A DNA stretch of 64,000 nt from positions 62,001 through 126,000 of the forward strand of contig NZ_LMTZ01000094.1 in NCBI RefSeq assembly GCF_001456025.1, read 5' to 3'. The stretch comes from Mastigocoleus testarum BC008 (GTDB lineage Bacteria; Cyanobacteriota; Cyanobacteriia; Cyanobacteriales; Nostocaceae). Below the pieces are notes generated by a model. That model did no database searches. It was not told where the DNA came from and saw nothing but the letters and a program-made list of their open reading frames with translations. The translations under genes were made by a program, and so were the position numbers. Of the stretch, positions 1 to 9,053 are shown in pieces (within the stretch, counting starts at the first letter, position 1; every line of letters starts with the position of its first letter).

Positions 1-373
1 AGAGGTGCTTGAAGGAGTTGCACCCTATGTTGGAGCGATAGATATTACTTTTTATCGGGATGACCTTGACAAAATTAGTTTGCGAACACCAGCAAAAACT
101 AATATTCCCATCGATTTGACAGGGAAAACGGTTCTGCTGGTAGACGATGTAATTTTCAAAGGTAGAACAGCCCGAGCAGCCTTAAATGCAGTTAATGAAT
201 ATGGTAGACCGGAAACGATTAGATTAGCAGTTTTGGTAGACCGGGGTCATCGAGAAGTTCCAATTCATCCGGACTTTATTGGCAAACAACTACCCACAGC
301 AAAAGAAGAAATCGTCAAAGTTTACTTGCAAGATTACGATGGACGCGATGCTGTAGAGTTGATGGAAGATTGA
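1..373 (+). CDS. pyrR: PyrR-type phosphoribosyltransferase, 3' end only
   Basis: This is the C-terminal part of a type I phosphoribosyltransferase. The reading frame is open to the left edge, so the start lies outside the window. The PRPP-binding loop is visible as [17 protein letters not shown], preceded by a beta strand and followed by the conserved VLVDRGHRE stretch and the basic/hydrophobic end of PyrR proteins. Family knowledge: PyrR is a bifunctional uracil phosphoribosyltransferase and pyrimidine-operon regulator. In cyanobacteria it usually stands alone, so its regulatory role here is open. The stop at 371-373 is followed by a structured repeat. Confidence 0.88.
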   Translation, partial: EVLEGVAPYVGAIDITFYRDDLDKISLRTPAKTNIPIDLTGKTVLLVDDVIFKGRTARAALNAVNEYGRPETIRLAVLVDRGHREVPIHPDFIGKQLPTAKEEIVKVYLQDYDGRDAVELMED

Positions 374-413
374 ATTAAATTCAGTTAACAGTTGATGGTT
401 AGTGAGTTTGTAG

Positions 414-458
414 AGACGCGTTAACGCAGTGTGACCGTAAGGTCATAATATCGCGTCT
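414..458. repeat. REP-like palindromic repeat
   Basis: The outer arms AGACGCG (414-420) and CGCGTCT (452-458) pair, and an inner hairpin TGACC-GTAA-GGTCA lies at 432-445. The same TGACC/GGTCA core recurs at 44460-44473 inside the tnpB relic. It may also act as a transcriptional stop after pyrR, but it has no clean T-run. Confidence 0.6.
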
Positions 459-608
459 TTAGCTGTATGGTAACTATCACTTACATGACAATATAAGAAT
501 TTTGAACTGTAATCTTTTTGATAATCGATAACCCATTCCTTAGTATGCTGTTAGTGTCAGCATATAAAAATACGTTGCAAATTTAATAAAAGCTGTAGCT
601 ATCCATTA

Positions 609-3600
609 TTGGGTATAAACGCTGTGTTCGACCTTCAGTCTATCCGGCAATTTTATCAACTCCACAAGGAATTCATTGATAATCTAATCTCCGGTGCTTT
701 GCCTGCGATCACACCCTTGATTATTGGTTTTATATGGTGGTTGAAATGGCGACACCGCCAGCGTCGTATTCCTCCGGATATTTTTGCATTTGAAGTAATT
801 AAACCCAAAAGTCCAGATCTGAAAAAGCGAATTTTGGGTGGTGATGATAAAGATGTTTTAGCCGACCGTAACATCCCCTATCAACAAAGGGTAGCAAATT
901 GCAACGTTCGTAGAGAATTACAGCAGCAGCTAGAAGAGCATCGCTGGGTATTAATTTTAGGACGTACCGGAATCGGTAAAACACGGGAAGCAATAGAGTT
1001 AGCAAATAATCTTAACCAATTAGGTTGGACGGTACTTTACCTTAAGCCAGGTGAATGGCTAGATATTCCGGCGCGGATGCCCACAGAAATTGGCACTGAT
1101 CGCAAGTTACTGTTTATACTTGACGATCTAAACCGGAAAATGCATCGCAGTCACCAAGAAATATCCCCAGAAGCAGAGAAAAGTCCGGTAGAAAAGTTTT
1201 ATGTACCGTTACAAGAACGATTGCTACAAGCTTTGAAAAAATATGAGAGTTTCTGCGGTCAAGAAGAAGTAAGGGTAATTGCTACAGCACGAAATGAGAA
1301 ACAGTCACAGTTTAAGGAAGAAGCAAGTCCTTGGGAACAACTGCAATGGGATAAATACCCTAAACTCTGGCAACGGTTTAAAAGTTATGAATTACCAATT
1401 CCAGAAGATGATGCCATTATTGGGGTGCTTGCAGATGTAGTTAACAATATAGACATTTCTGCAAAACCTGAACAGTATCCTGAATTAGCAAAGCGTAACG
1501 ATGCCACTTTCAGAAATGTAGTGGAAAATTTGCGTAGGTTAAAAAGCGATCGTTTACCTTTGAATCCAAACACTTACCGAGAAAGCTTAGGAAAGACTTG
1601 GGAAAAACGTTATCAGGAAGCAGTGAGGAGGTACCCCGCTAGTCACCATATTTATGATGCGGTGGACTTGATACAGCAATTTGGCATTTTACTAGAACGT
1701 TTTACCGTAGGACCGACTGCACAAATGTTAGCGGGTGGAAATTTTTGGCAGAGGTTGCGGCGTTTGTGGCGAATTCGCCAAGCAATTAATTTTTTGGTTG
1801 ATGCTGAACGTATTCTCACACCCCGTGAGGGACAAATTGAAGGAAAGGGTAAGCAAATAGAAGTAGGGGAATATATTCAGTTTTTACTGAATTTTTTATT
1901 GAAACTAACAAAAAGACCATCAGTTTCAGGGGACATACTAATTTCGTTATATAGTTTTGGTAGTAAACTTTCGGAATCAAATCGCCACAAAGAAGCCCTA
2001 ATTTGTTTCAATAGACTGATAGATTTTAGACCAGAACTAGATTTTATTTGGGTAGATCGAGGAAATGAGTTGGCTGAACTGAAACGATATGAAGAAGCTA
2101 TTGTTTCATTCGAAAAAGCCATAGAAATTAAACCTGATTACTATTTCGCTTGGTTGAAGCGGGGTTATACGCTGTTTTGGCTAGAAAAATACGAAGATGC
2201 CGTTGTTTCCTATGAAAAAGCTTTAGAAATAGATCCTGAGGGAATTTTAGCCTGGTTTCCCAGGGGTGTAGCATTAGCACAATTAGGGCAATATGCAGAT
2301 GCTATTGCTTCGTTTGATAAAACCATAGAAATCAAATCCGACTACTTAATCTGGTATTTTCGGGGTTCGGCATTGTTAAATCTGGGAAAATATCATCAAG
2401 CAGTTGTTTCATTTGACGAAGCCTTAAAATTACAATCAGAGGACAAAAATACTTGGTATTTACGGGGTAAGGCACTGTTAAATTTAGAACATTGTCATGA
2501 CGCAATTATTTCATTTGACGAAGTCCTAAAATTGCAATCAGATCACGCAAGTGCTTGGTATTTTCGGGGTAAGGCACTGTTAAATTTAGAACATTATCAT
2601 GACGCAATTATCTCATTTGACGAAGTTCTAAAATTACAGTCAGACGACGAAAATACTTGGTGTTTGAGGAGTTTGGCACTATTTAATTTAGAAAGATATG
2701 ATGAAGCGGTTGCTTCTTTTGACAAAACCTTAGAAATCAAATCCAGCTTCTCAAGCTGGTATTTTCGGGGTTCAGCACTGTTACATTTGAGAAGATATCA
2801 TCAAGCGGTTGCTTCATTTGACGAAGCCCTAAAATTAAAGTTAGATGACGGAAATACCTGGTATTCCCGGAGTTTGGCACTATTTAATTTAGAAAGATAT
2901 GATGAAGCTGTTGCTTCCTTCGATAAAACCATAGAAATAAAATCCGACTTCTCAAGCTGGTATTTTCGGGGTTCAGCGCTGTTAAGTTTGGAAAAATACG
3001 AGCAAGCGGTTGCTTCATTTGACGAAGCCCTAAAATTACAACCTAGTGAAGAAGGCGCTTGGTACTTGCGCGGTAAAGCACTATCAAATTTAGAACAATA
3101 TGACAAAGCATTTGCATCCTTTAATAAAGCCATAGAAATTAACCCTGATAATGCAGAAACCTGGTATTTGCAAGGGGTAACATTGGGTATGTTGGGGAGA
3201 TTAGATGAAGCGATCGCATCTTTCGATAAAGTCATAGAAATAAACCCTGATAATACACAAATCTGGTTCTTTCGAGGTGTATTCCTGTACGACTTAGCAA
3301 AATATGAACAAGCAATTGCTTCCTTTGACAAAGCCATAGAAACCAGTCCTGATAATGGGGAAGTTTGGCATTTACGGGGTAAAGCATTTAGTCGTTTGGA
3401 GAAATACAAAGACGCTATCGCCTCGTTAGACAAAACCATAGAAATTGAACCCAATAACCCAGAATTCTGGTATGACCGAAGTGCGACCTTGGGTAACTTA
3501 GCAAGATATGGTGAAGCGATCGCATCTTGCGATCGAGCATTAGAAATACAGCCCGATAATGCGCAATTCTGGTACTACCAAGGTGCGTTGCTATACGGTT

Positions 3601-4910
3601 TGGCAAGATATGAACAGGCTAATACTTCCTTTGATAAAGGTCTAGAAATTAACCCTCACAGTGCAGAAGTTTGGCATCTACGAGGTAAAACGCTGATTAT
3701 TTTGCAAAAATACGATCTGGCGATTAGTTCATTTGAAAAAGCTGTAGAAATTAATCCCGATGATGCAGATTCTTGGTATTTTCGGGGTTTGGTAATGAGT
3801 CTTTTGGAAAAATATGAAGATGCTATAGCTTCTTTTAACAAAGCCATAAAAATCAAACCTGACAAACAAGAATTCTTATATTGCCGGGGTGTCGCGCTGC
3901 ACAATTCATCAAAATATGAACAAGCAATAGTTTCATTTGACAAAGTGATTGAAATTAATCCAGATAATCCAGGTGCTTGGTATTTCCGATGTGAGGCTTT
4001 GGTCTGTTTAGAAAGACATGAAGAAGCGATCGCATCTTGCAAACGAGCTTTAGAAATCCAGCCTGATGATGCATTGCTATGGTACTATCAGGCTTTCTTA
4101 TTTTATGAGTTGATAAAATATGATGAAGCCGTCACATCTTGTGATCGAGCAATAGAAATCAATTCAAATTGTGCAGAAGTTTGGCAATTGCGGGGTGACG
4201 CACTCAGTAATTTGGAAAGATACGAACTAGCGATCGCTTCCTTTGAGAAAGCAATAGAAATTAACCCTGATGATGCAGAAACTTGGAACAGTCGAGGTAA
4301 TGCACTTTATGATTTAGGAAAATTAGATGATGCAGTTGCTTCGTACAATAAAACTTTAAAAATTCAATATGATTTTTATGAAGCCTGGTATAATCGGGGT
4401 CTTGCGCTACAAAATTTAGGCAAATTAGAAGAAGCAGTTTTTTCCTTCGATAAAGTGCTTCAATTCATACTTGATGATTCCGAAATTTGGTATAACCGGG
4501 GGGTTGCACTCCAAAAGTTAGCAAAATTAGATCCTGCAATTGCCTGTTACGACAAAGCTATTCAAATAACACCTGATTTCTATGAAGCTTGGTACAATCG
4601 TGGTGTTGCATTACACAGTTTGGCCAAATTAGATCCCGCAATTGCTTCCTATTACAGAACTGTTCAAATAAAACCAGATTTTCAAGATGCTTGGTACAAC
4701 CGTGGTCATGCACTACATAGTTTGGGAAGATTAAATGGTGCAATTGCCTCTTTCGACAAAGCCATTGAAATTCAATCTAATGACCATAAAACTTGGTATA
4801 ACCGGGGTCTTGCACTACAAAATCTATCTGTCTCATTATTTTTCCAAATTGGTATAAGTAAGCAATTTCCAGTGAGATGGCTTCTCAGAAGAAGAGAATT
4901 TTACAAGTAG
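609..4910 (+). CDS. membrane-anchored P-loop ATPase with about 28 TPRs
   Basis: This is a 1433-residue protein. Residues about 25-45 form one membrane segment followed by a basic WRHRQRR stretch. A STAND-like NTPase region follows, with Walker A LGRTGIGKT at about 118-126 and a Walker B-like strand LLFILDDLN at about 167-175. From about residue 440 to 1405 there are about 28 tetratricopeptide repeats, mostly 34 residues and some 33, with the WY..RG.AL..L..Y..A..SFDKA.EI.P consensus. The start is uncertain: TTG at 609 or GTG at 624. No ribosome-binding site is evident. Alignment with the decayed copy near 51.8 kb fits a start close to 624. The TPR array ends abruptly and the last 27 or so residues are not TPR-like, which suggests a truncated or rearranged 3' end. 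A signalling or conflict-sensor scaffold is inference. Confidence 0.85.
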   Translation: MGINAVFDLQSIRQFYQLHKEFIDNLISGALPAITPLIIGFIWWLKWRHRQRRIPPDIFAFEVIKPKSPDLKKRILGGDDKDVLADRNIPYQQRVANCNVRRELQQQLEEHRWVLILGRTGIGKTREAIELANNLNQLGWTVLYLKPGEWLDIPARMPTEIGTDRKLLFILDDLNRKMHRSHQEISPEAEKSPVEKFYVPLQERLLQALKKYESFCGQEEVRVIATARNEKQSQFKEEASPWEQLQWDKYPKLWQRFKSYELPIPEDDAIIGVLADVVNNIDISAKPEQYPELAKRNDATFRNVVENLRRLKSDRLPLNPNTYRESLGKTWEKRYQEAVRRYPASHHIYDAVDLIQQFGILLERFTVGPTAQMLAGGNFWQRLRRLWRIRQAINFLVDAERILTPREGQIEGKGKQIEVGEYIQFLLNFLLKLTKRPSVSGDILISLYSFGSKLSESNRHKEALICFNRLIDFRPELDFIWVDRGNELAELKRYEEAIVSFEKAIEIKPDYYFAWLKRGYTLFWLEKYEDAVVSYEKALEIDPEGILAWFPRGVALAQLGQYADAIASFDKTIEIKSDYLIWYFRGSALLNLGKYHQAVVSFDEALKLQSEDKNTWYLRGKALLNLEHCHDAIISFDEVLKLQSDHASAWYFRGKALLNLEHYHDAIISFDEVLKLQSDDENTWCLRSLALFNLERYDEAVASFDKTLEIKSSFSSWYFRGSALLHLRRYHQAVASFDEALKLKLDDGNTWYSRSLALFNLERYDEAVASFDKTIEIKSDFSSWYFRGSALLSLEKYEQAVASFDEALKLQPSEEGAWYLRGKALSNLEQYDKAFASFNKAIEINPDNAETWYLQGVTLGMLGRLDEAIASFDKVIEINPDNTQIWFFRGVFLYDLAKYEQAIASFDKAIETSPDNGEVWHLRGKAFSRLEKYKDAIASLDKTIEIEPNNPEFWYDRSATLGNLARYGEAIASCDRALEIQPDNAQFWYYQGALLYGLARYEQANTSFDKGLEINPHSAEVWHLRGKTLIILQKYDLAISSFEKAVEINPDDADSWYFRGLVMSLLEKYEDAIASFNKAIKIKPDKQEFLYCRGVALHNSSKYEQAIVSFDKVIEINPDNPGAWYFRCEALVCLERHEEAIASCKRALEIQPDDALLWYYQAFLFYELIKYDEAVTSCDRAIEINSNCAEVWQLRGDALSNLERYELAIASFEKAIEINPDDAETWNSRGNALYDLGKLDDAVASYNKTLKIQYDFYEAWYNRGLALQNLGKLEEAVFSFDKVLQFILDDSEIWYNRGVALQKLAKLDPAIACYDKAIQITPDFYEAWYNRGVALHSLAKLDPAIASYYRTVQIKPDFQDAWYNRGHALHSLGRLNGAIASFDKAIEIQSNDHKTWYNRGLALQNLSVSLFFQIGISKQFPVRWLLRRREFYK
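2050..4830 (+). repeat. tandem 102-bp TPR-coding repeats with higher-order copies
   Basis: TPR units are nearly identical at DNA level in places. The units ending near 2560 and 2662 differ by only a few bases. A two-TPR block of about 200 bp beginning near 2680 recurs near 2880, including the shortened 33-residue repeat with the SSWYFRGSALL phrase. This indicates recent unequal recombination or gene conversion within the gene. Confidence 0.75.
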
Positions 4911-4985
4911 AGAAAAGGACGTTCTTCACGCCCTTTGCGAACAAACGGATATAAACAAATACTATTCGCCAGCACAGGATAAACT

Positions 4986-5444
4986 TTATCCTTCGTTAGT
5001 ACAGCAACTCAAAGCGCGATCGTGACTTTGTCCTGCATCGTTGTCAAGCACAACAAAGACCTCCCACTTGTTCCCATCAGGGTCTTTCACCCACATTTTG
5101 TCCTGTACCGCATAGCAACAAGTTGTCTGTTTTTCTACCTTAGTCTCTAATCCAATTCGATCGAAACGGCGAATAGCTTCATCTACTGCTGCTTTTGATT
5201 TTACTTGAATCCCAAAATGCTCAACAGCAAGTCGTTCTTGGGAAATATTTTTGACCCTGTTCAATGTCAGATTAACTGATGGTTCTGAAGGTTCAAATTT
5301 CACATAATTGGAACGTATTTTGCTGGGATTGACACCTAAAAGAGTTTGGTAAAAAAGCTGGGACCGTTCAAGGTCGGTAACAGCAATACCAATATGAATG
5401 CGACGCTCACCTAAAAAGTTAACAGCAGATTGATTATTCATCAT
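4986..5444 (-). CDS. arsI: ArsI/CadI-type VOC dioxygenase (C-As lyase-like)
   Basis: This is a vicinal-oxygen-chelate (glyoxalase fold) protein of 152 residues. It carries the ArsI/CadI hallmarks: H17 in RIHIGIAVTDL, H76 in EHFGIQV and E128 in KWEVF fit the Fe(II) triad. The TTCCYA motif gives a vicinal cysteine pair, C109-C110, that binds trivalent arsenicals, and DKMWVKDPDGN follows it. Another CC pair stands near the C-terminus. Known ArsI enzymes split the carbon-arsenic bond of methyl- or aromatic arsenite with O2; CadI relatives are cadmium-induced. The gene lies 94 bp downstream of the sigma gene on the same strand, so co-transcription is likely. Two ATGs in a row (5444, 5441) are possible starts. 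Confidence 0.85.
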   Translation of the reverse strand: MMNNQSAVNFLGERRIHIGIAVTDLERSQLFYQTLLGVNPSKIRSNYVKFEPSEPSVNLTLNRVKNISQERLAVEHFGIQVKSKAAVDEAIRRFDRIGLETKVEKQTTCCYAVQDKMWVKDPDGNKWEVFVVLDNDAGQSHDRALSCCTNEG

Positions 5445-5538
5445 TTGGCTCCATTGGTTGATGTTTTTTTATTTCAACCCTATGGACGGAGAGTTTATTG
5501 AAAAGACGCAAACAAGAAAATCAAAACATACCATTGAA

Positions 5539-6099
5539 TCAACAACTGGAGCAATTAGCCGACTTAGATTCGAAATCAACTAGATTACCTCGAACATCGA
5601 GTTGATAATGGCAACATTCTTGAAATAGTTCTCTGAGCATATGTCGAGCGCGTTGTACTCGTGATTTGATCGCTGAATGAGATAATTGCAGTTCAACAGC
5701 TAGTGCTTTTTGAGACATACCTTGTAAATCAACAGCTTCTATTGCATCTCGATACTTGGGAGGAAGCTGTTGGAGAAAAGGATGAATACACTTAGTCAAT
5801 TCCCTTCTGACTTGTTCATACTGCTCTGATTCTTCATCCGTAAATATAGCTTTTTCTACAATTTCCTGATGTGAAGTATCTCTATGGGACTTGCGATAGT
5901 AATCAGTTAATGTGTTACGTGCTATTTGAAATAGCCATGCTGAAAATTTGTCTGCTTCTTTTAAAGTATTTAGCTTTTGATAAGTTTTAATTAAAATTTC
6001 TTGAAGTAAATCATCTACATCAGAAGGATTCTTTACTTTCGAAAGTAAGAAATTACGCAGCTGATGGCGGTATTCTTGCCAAAGTTGTTTAAATTCCAT
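5539..6099 (-). CDS. sigZ: RNA polymerase sigma factor, SigZ-like ECF type
   Basis: This is a 186-residue group 4 sigma factor. Region 2 is recognisable as DVDDLLQEILIKTYQKL followed by KFSAWLFQIARNTLTDYYR. Region 4 carries the helix-turn-helix GMSQKALAVELQLSHSAIKSRVQRAR. The tail is cysteine-containing (ECCHYQ near 160 and CSSC at the very end), as in SigZ-annotated proteins. The cysteines could bind metal or sense thiol chemistry (inference). It is the first gene of a probable two-gene unit with the downstream arsI. No anti-sigma gene is adjacent, so the cysteine tail may itself be the control element. Confidence 0.85.
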   Translation of the reverse strand: MEFKQLWQEYRHQLRNFLLSKVKNPSDVDDLLQEILIKTYQKLNTLKEADKFSAWLFQIARNTLTDYYRKSHRDTSHQEIVEKAIFTDEESEQYEQVRRELTKCIHPFLQQLPPKYRDAIEAVDLQGMSQKALAVELQLSHSAIKSRVQRARHMLRELFQECCHYQLDVRGNLVDFESKSANCSSC

Positions 6100-6183
6100 A
6101 ACCGCTACTAAAAATCAAATCTATTTCAGATATTTCTTCCCTTAATTTTATTTACCTAAATTTTCTAGTCGATCGCCAAATAT

Positions 6184-6570
6184 TCAACGTACTACCGGGC
6201 TAGCATGGTGATGCACCAAATACCACTTACCACCGAGTAGTTCAAATACATTGGTTGCTAGTGATTTAGCTTCCATTTTTTTTCCATTTACTACCTGCAT
6301 AACATTCTCAGTGAGAACAATATAAGCAATGTTTTCTCGAACTTCTGTTGAATGAATATCCGTATTTATCTCAATATATGCAGTATTTTGAAATATTTTC
6401 TCCCAAGATTTACTAATATCCTTCCATCCTCGCAACACATTCCAACCTGGATGAACACAAATACTCCCAGTACCCTGGGACCAAACCGAACTCATGGTCT
6501 TAATATCTTTTTTCTCAAATGCTCGATAAAAAGCTGTATTTGTAGCGAACAATTCAGAATGGTCGGTCAT
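6184..6570 (-). CDS. NTF2-like (SnoaL/DUF4440-type) protein
   Basis: This is a small 128-residue protein with the NTF2-like cone fold pattern: an N-terminal helix (NTAFYRAFEKKDIKTMSSVW), the CVHPGW motif, a helix in GWKDISKSWEKIF, then four strands ending with LVHHHASPVV. Cyanobacterial relatives with CVHPGW...HHHASP are common and are usually annotated nuclear transport factor 2 family. No enzymatic role can be stated. The gene lies 84 bp upstream of sigZ on the same strand, so it might be read as the first gene of the sigZ-arsI group, although the spacing leaves room for a separate promoter. Confidence 0.82.
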   Translation of the reverse strand: MTDHSELFATNTAFYRAFEKKDIKTMSSVWSQGTGSICVHPGWNVLRGWKDISKSWEKIFQNTAYIEINTDIHSTEVRENIAYIVLTENVMQVVNGKKMEAKSLATNVFELLGGKWYLVHHHASPVVR

Positions 6571-6650
6571 AATTTTTGATGGGGATTGGGGATAGCACTG
6601 CGTGCCGCCGCAAGCGGCATATGGGGACTGGGTAATAATTATCCAAAACT

Positions 6651-6697
6651 GATAACTGTTAACTGTTAACTGTTAACTGTTAACTGTTAACTGATAA
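6651..6697. repeat. heptanucleotide tandem array (GTTAACT)n
   Basis: About six head-to-tail copies of the 7-mer GTTAACT, bounded by GATAACT variants, abut the stop codon of the downstream hybrid kinase. It is a typical short tandemly repeated repetitive (STRR) sequence of heterocystous cyanobacteria. The unit is also a near-palindrome. Confidence 0.85.
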
Positions 6698-8587
6698 CTA
6701 ACCCATTTTCACGTTACCAATAGTTTGCAACAATTGTTTAGCGGTGTAAGGTTTGGCAAGAAAAGCTTGGACGCCGATATCAGTTACAGCATTGAGTTTT
6801 TCGGTTGTAGCCAGTCCGCTAACAGCAATGATTTTGACCGTGGGATTAATTTTTTGCAAAGTACGAATAGTTGTAATTCCATCCATTGACGGCATAATCA
6901 TATCAGTAAGAACAATTGAAATTTCATCGCGATGTTCTGCATACAACGCAATAGCTTCAATTCCATCTTTAGCAGTAATGGCTTTATAGTTGTGAGTTTC
7001 CAAAGATGTTTTGGTCACATTACGAATTGAATCTTCATCATCAACAACTAAAATTAACTCGCCATTACCATGGGGAAATTCCAAGTCTGCTTCTTCCTGA
7101 TACTCCTTAATTTGCTGCGCTGGTAAATATATTTTAAATTGACTCCCGCGACCAACCTCACTAAATACTTGGATAAAACCTCCATGGCTTTTGACTATAC
7201 CAAGTACAGTAGAAAGTCCAAGCCCCGTACCTTTACCCAATTCTTTTGTAGTGAAAAATGGTTCAAATATGCGATCGAGAATTTCTGAACGAATACCTAC
7301 TCCAGTATCAGTAATATTAATTACTATATAGCTGCCTTCGCGGGCATCAAGATCCATGTGAGCATAGTTTTCATCAACAACCATATTTTCGGCTGCGATA
7401 CTCAATTTACCACCATTGGGCATGGCATCGCGGGCATTAACACACAAGTTCATTAGTACTTGATGTAGTTGGGTTGTATCGCCAGAAACCGTCCACAAAT
7501 TTTGTGGAATGTAAGTGGAAACTTCTATTGATTTGGGAAAAGTTTCTCTGACCACTTGTTTAATTTCCCAAATTAAATGTCTGATTTGTAAGATTCTGCG
7601 ATCGCCTTCAATTCCCCGAGTAAATGAAAGCACTTGTTTAACTAAGTTAGCACCGCGTTTGGAATTATTAATTAGTATTGGTAATAGCTTTTTACTGCGT
7701 TCGTCTTTAAGTTGTAATTCTAGTAACTGAGCAGTCATTAAAATCGGCGCTAGAACGTTATTTAAATCGTGAGCAATACCGCTAGCCAAGGTGCCAATAC
7801 TTTCCAGTCTTTGAGCACGTAAAAATTGTGATTCTAGTAACTTTTTCTGGGTGACATCGGTATTTACAACTAGGATAGTTTGTGATTCATGGTCGAATTC
7901 TCTGACTAAAGTCCAACGACTTTCAACAATAAGATTTTTACCAGATTTTGTTGTTTGGTGTAATTCCCCTTCCCAAGCACCTTTTTCAATTAAAGTATTT
8001 TGGGCTGCTTCGATTTGCTGTAAATTTTTTTCATGCCACAACTGCGATATCGTTTTCCCAATTGCTTTTTCTCTCGAATATCCATAAAGATACTCTGCTG
8101 CTTTGTTCCAAAATAAAATTTTACGTTCCAGATCGCAAACAAAAATTGCATCGGTTGCTATATCTAGCAATGCTGCTTGGGCGCGGATTTTTTGCTCAGT
8201 TTGCTTGCGTTCGATCGCATAACGTATAGAACGTTCTAATAAGGGTGCATTTATCTGGCTTTTTTCCAAGTAATCTGCCGCACCGGCTTTCATCGCTTCA
8301 ATATCTATTTCTCGATCGCCTTTACCTGTAAGTAAAATAATAGGAGCACTACAACCCATCTCTTGGGCTTCGCGCAATAGGTCTAGCCCGTTGCTAGTAC
8401 CCAAGCGATAATCTATAAGGTAAACATCAAATTCGTTATTTTTTATAGCAGTTTTAGCAGCTTGATAATTGTCAACCCATTCCACAGAACAATAATCTGA
8501 CTGGAATTCGCCAAACCAGTCACGAATTAAAATGTAATCGTCCTCATCATCATCTAATAATAGAACTTTGATCGGGGTGTTGTTCAT
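6698..8587 (-). CDS. hybrid histidine kinase, REC-PAS-HisKA-HATPase-REC
   Basis: This is a 629-residue soluble sensor kinase. Domains in order: an N-terminal receiver (acidic cluster DDDEDD near 12-17, phospho-acceptor D59 in LIDYRLG, K109); a PAS domain at about 135-245; HisKA with H273 in ASGIAHDLNNVLAP; a HATPase_c domain with N-box NLCVNARDAM and glycine boxes GVGI and GTGLGLS; and a C-terminal receiver with DD pair and acceptor D in VLTDMIMPSMDG at about 560. There is no transmembrane segment, so the input is probably phosphotransfer to the first receiver and/or the PAS ligand. It is read 19 bp after the response regulator at 8607-9053, surely as one operon. The target is unknown. Confidence 0.93.
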   Translation of the reverse strand: MNNTPIKVLLLDDDEDDYILIRDWFGEFQSDYCSVEWVDNYQAAKTAIKNNEFDVYLIDYRLGTSNGLDLLREAQEMGCSAPIILLTGKGDREIDIEAMKAGAADYLEKSQINAPLLERSIRYAIERKQTEQKIRAQAALLDIATDAIFVCDLERKILFWNKAAEYLYGYSREKAIGKTISQLWHEKNLQQIEAAQNTLIEKGAWEGELHQTTKSGKNLIVESRWTLVREFDHESQTILVVNTDVTQKKLLESQFLRAQRLESIGTLASGIAHDLNNVLAPILMTAQLLELQLKDERSKKLLPILINNSKRGANLVKQVLSFTRGIEGDRRILQIRHLIWEIKQVVRETFPKSIEVSTYIPQNLWTVSGDTTQLHQVLMNLCVNARDAMPNGGKLSIAAENMVVDENYAHMDLDAREGSYIVINITDTGVGIRSEILDRIFEPFFTTKELGKGTGLGLSTVLGIVKSHGGFIQVFSEVGRGSQFKIYLPAQQIKEYQEEADLEFPHGNGELILVVDDEDSIRNVTKTSLETHNYKAITAKDGIEAIALYAEHRDEISIVLTDMIMPSMDGITTIRTLQKINPTVKIIAVSGLATTEKLNAVTDIGVQAFLAKPYTAKQLLQTIGNVKMG

Positions 8588-8606
8588 ATTGTTCGTCTCT
8601 CACTGC

Positions 8607-9053
8607 TTATAGTGGCAGTTTTACAGTTTCAAACCAGTACTTCCCTATAGTTTTCATTACTTCGACTAAAGAAGAAAAAGTCATCGGCTTGATAATAAAC
8701 GAATTAGCACCCAAATCATAACTCCGATGGATATCTTCTTCAGCTTTTGACGTGGTTAGAACAATAATGGGGATTGAGCGTAACTGGGAATCTGCTTTGA
8801 TTTCTCGCAATGCTTCTCGACCATCTTTTTTCGGCATATTTAAATCCAGAAAAATTAAATCTGGACGAGGTGCAAGTTTTTTATCAGTATATTGACCCCG
8901 ATTATACAAATAGTCCATTAGCTCTTCACCATCTTTCACTATACGTGCTGCATTTGCTAGTCGGCTTTCTGCTAATGCTTCTTGCGTCAACATACAATCA
9001 TCGTCATCATCATCAGCGATCAAAATTATGAAGCTTGTTTGCCGACCCTTCAC
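8607..9053 (-). CDS. single-domain response regulator, Rcp1-like
   Basis: This is a stand-alone receiver of 148 residues with the acidic run DDDDDD at about 14-19, phospho-acceptor D70 in LIFLDLNMPKKDG, the conserved T/K positions in VLTTSKAEEDI and FIIKPM, and no output domain. It belongs to the Rcp1-type regulators that act with bacteriophytochrome or other kinases in cyanobacteria. The start is taken as GTG at 9053 because an AAGGAG ribosome-binding site lies about 10 bases upstream; a nearer ATG at 9060 is in another frame. It is first gene of an operon with the hybrid kinase, 19 bp downstream, and is probably the partner of that kinase's first receiver. Confidence 0.9.
   Translation of the reverse strand: MKGRQTSFIILIADDDDDDCMLTQEALAESRLANAARIVKDGEELMDYLYNRGQYTDKKLAPRPDLIFLDLNMPKKDGREALREIKADSQLRSIPIIVLTTSKAEEDIHRSYDLGANSFIIKPMTFSSLVEVMKTIGKYWFETVKLPL

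Noticed and set aside
2801-3454. Minus-strand ORF of 217 residues in the TPR gene
   Set aside because: Shadow frame that exists because the TPR units repeat in phase; the plus-strand TPR pattern is clearly the coding one.
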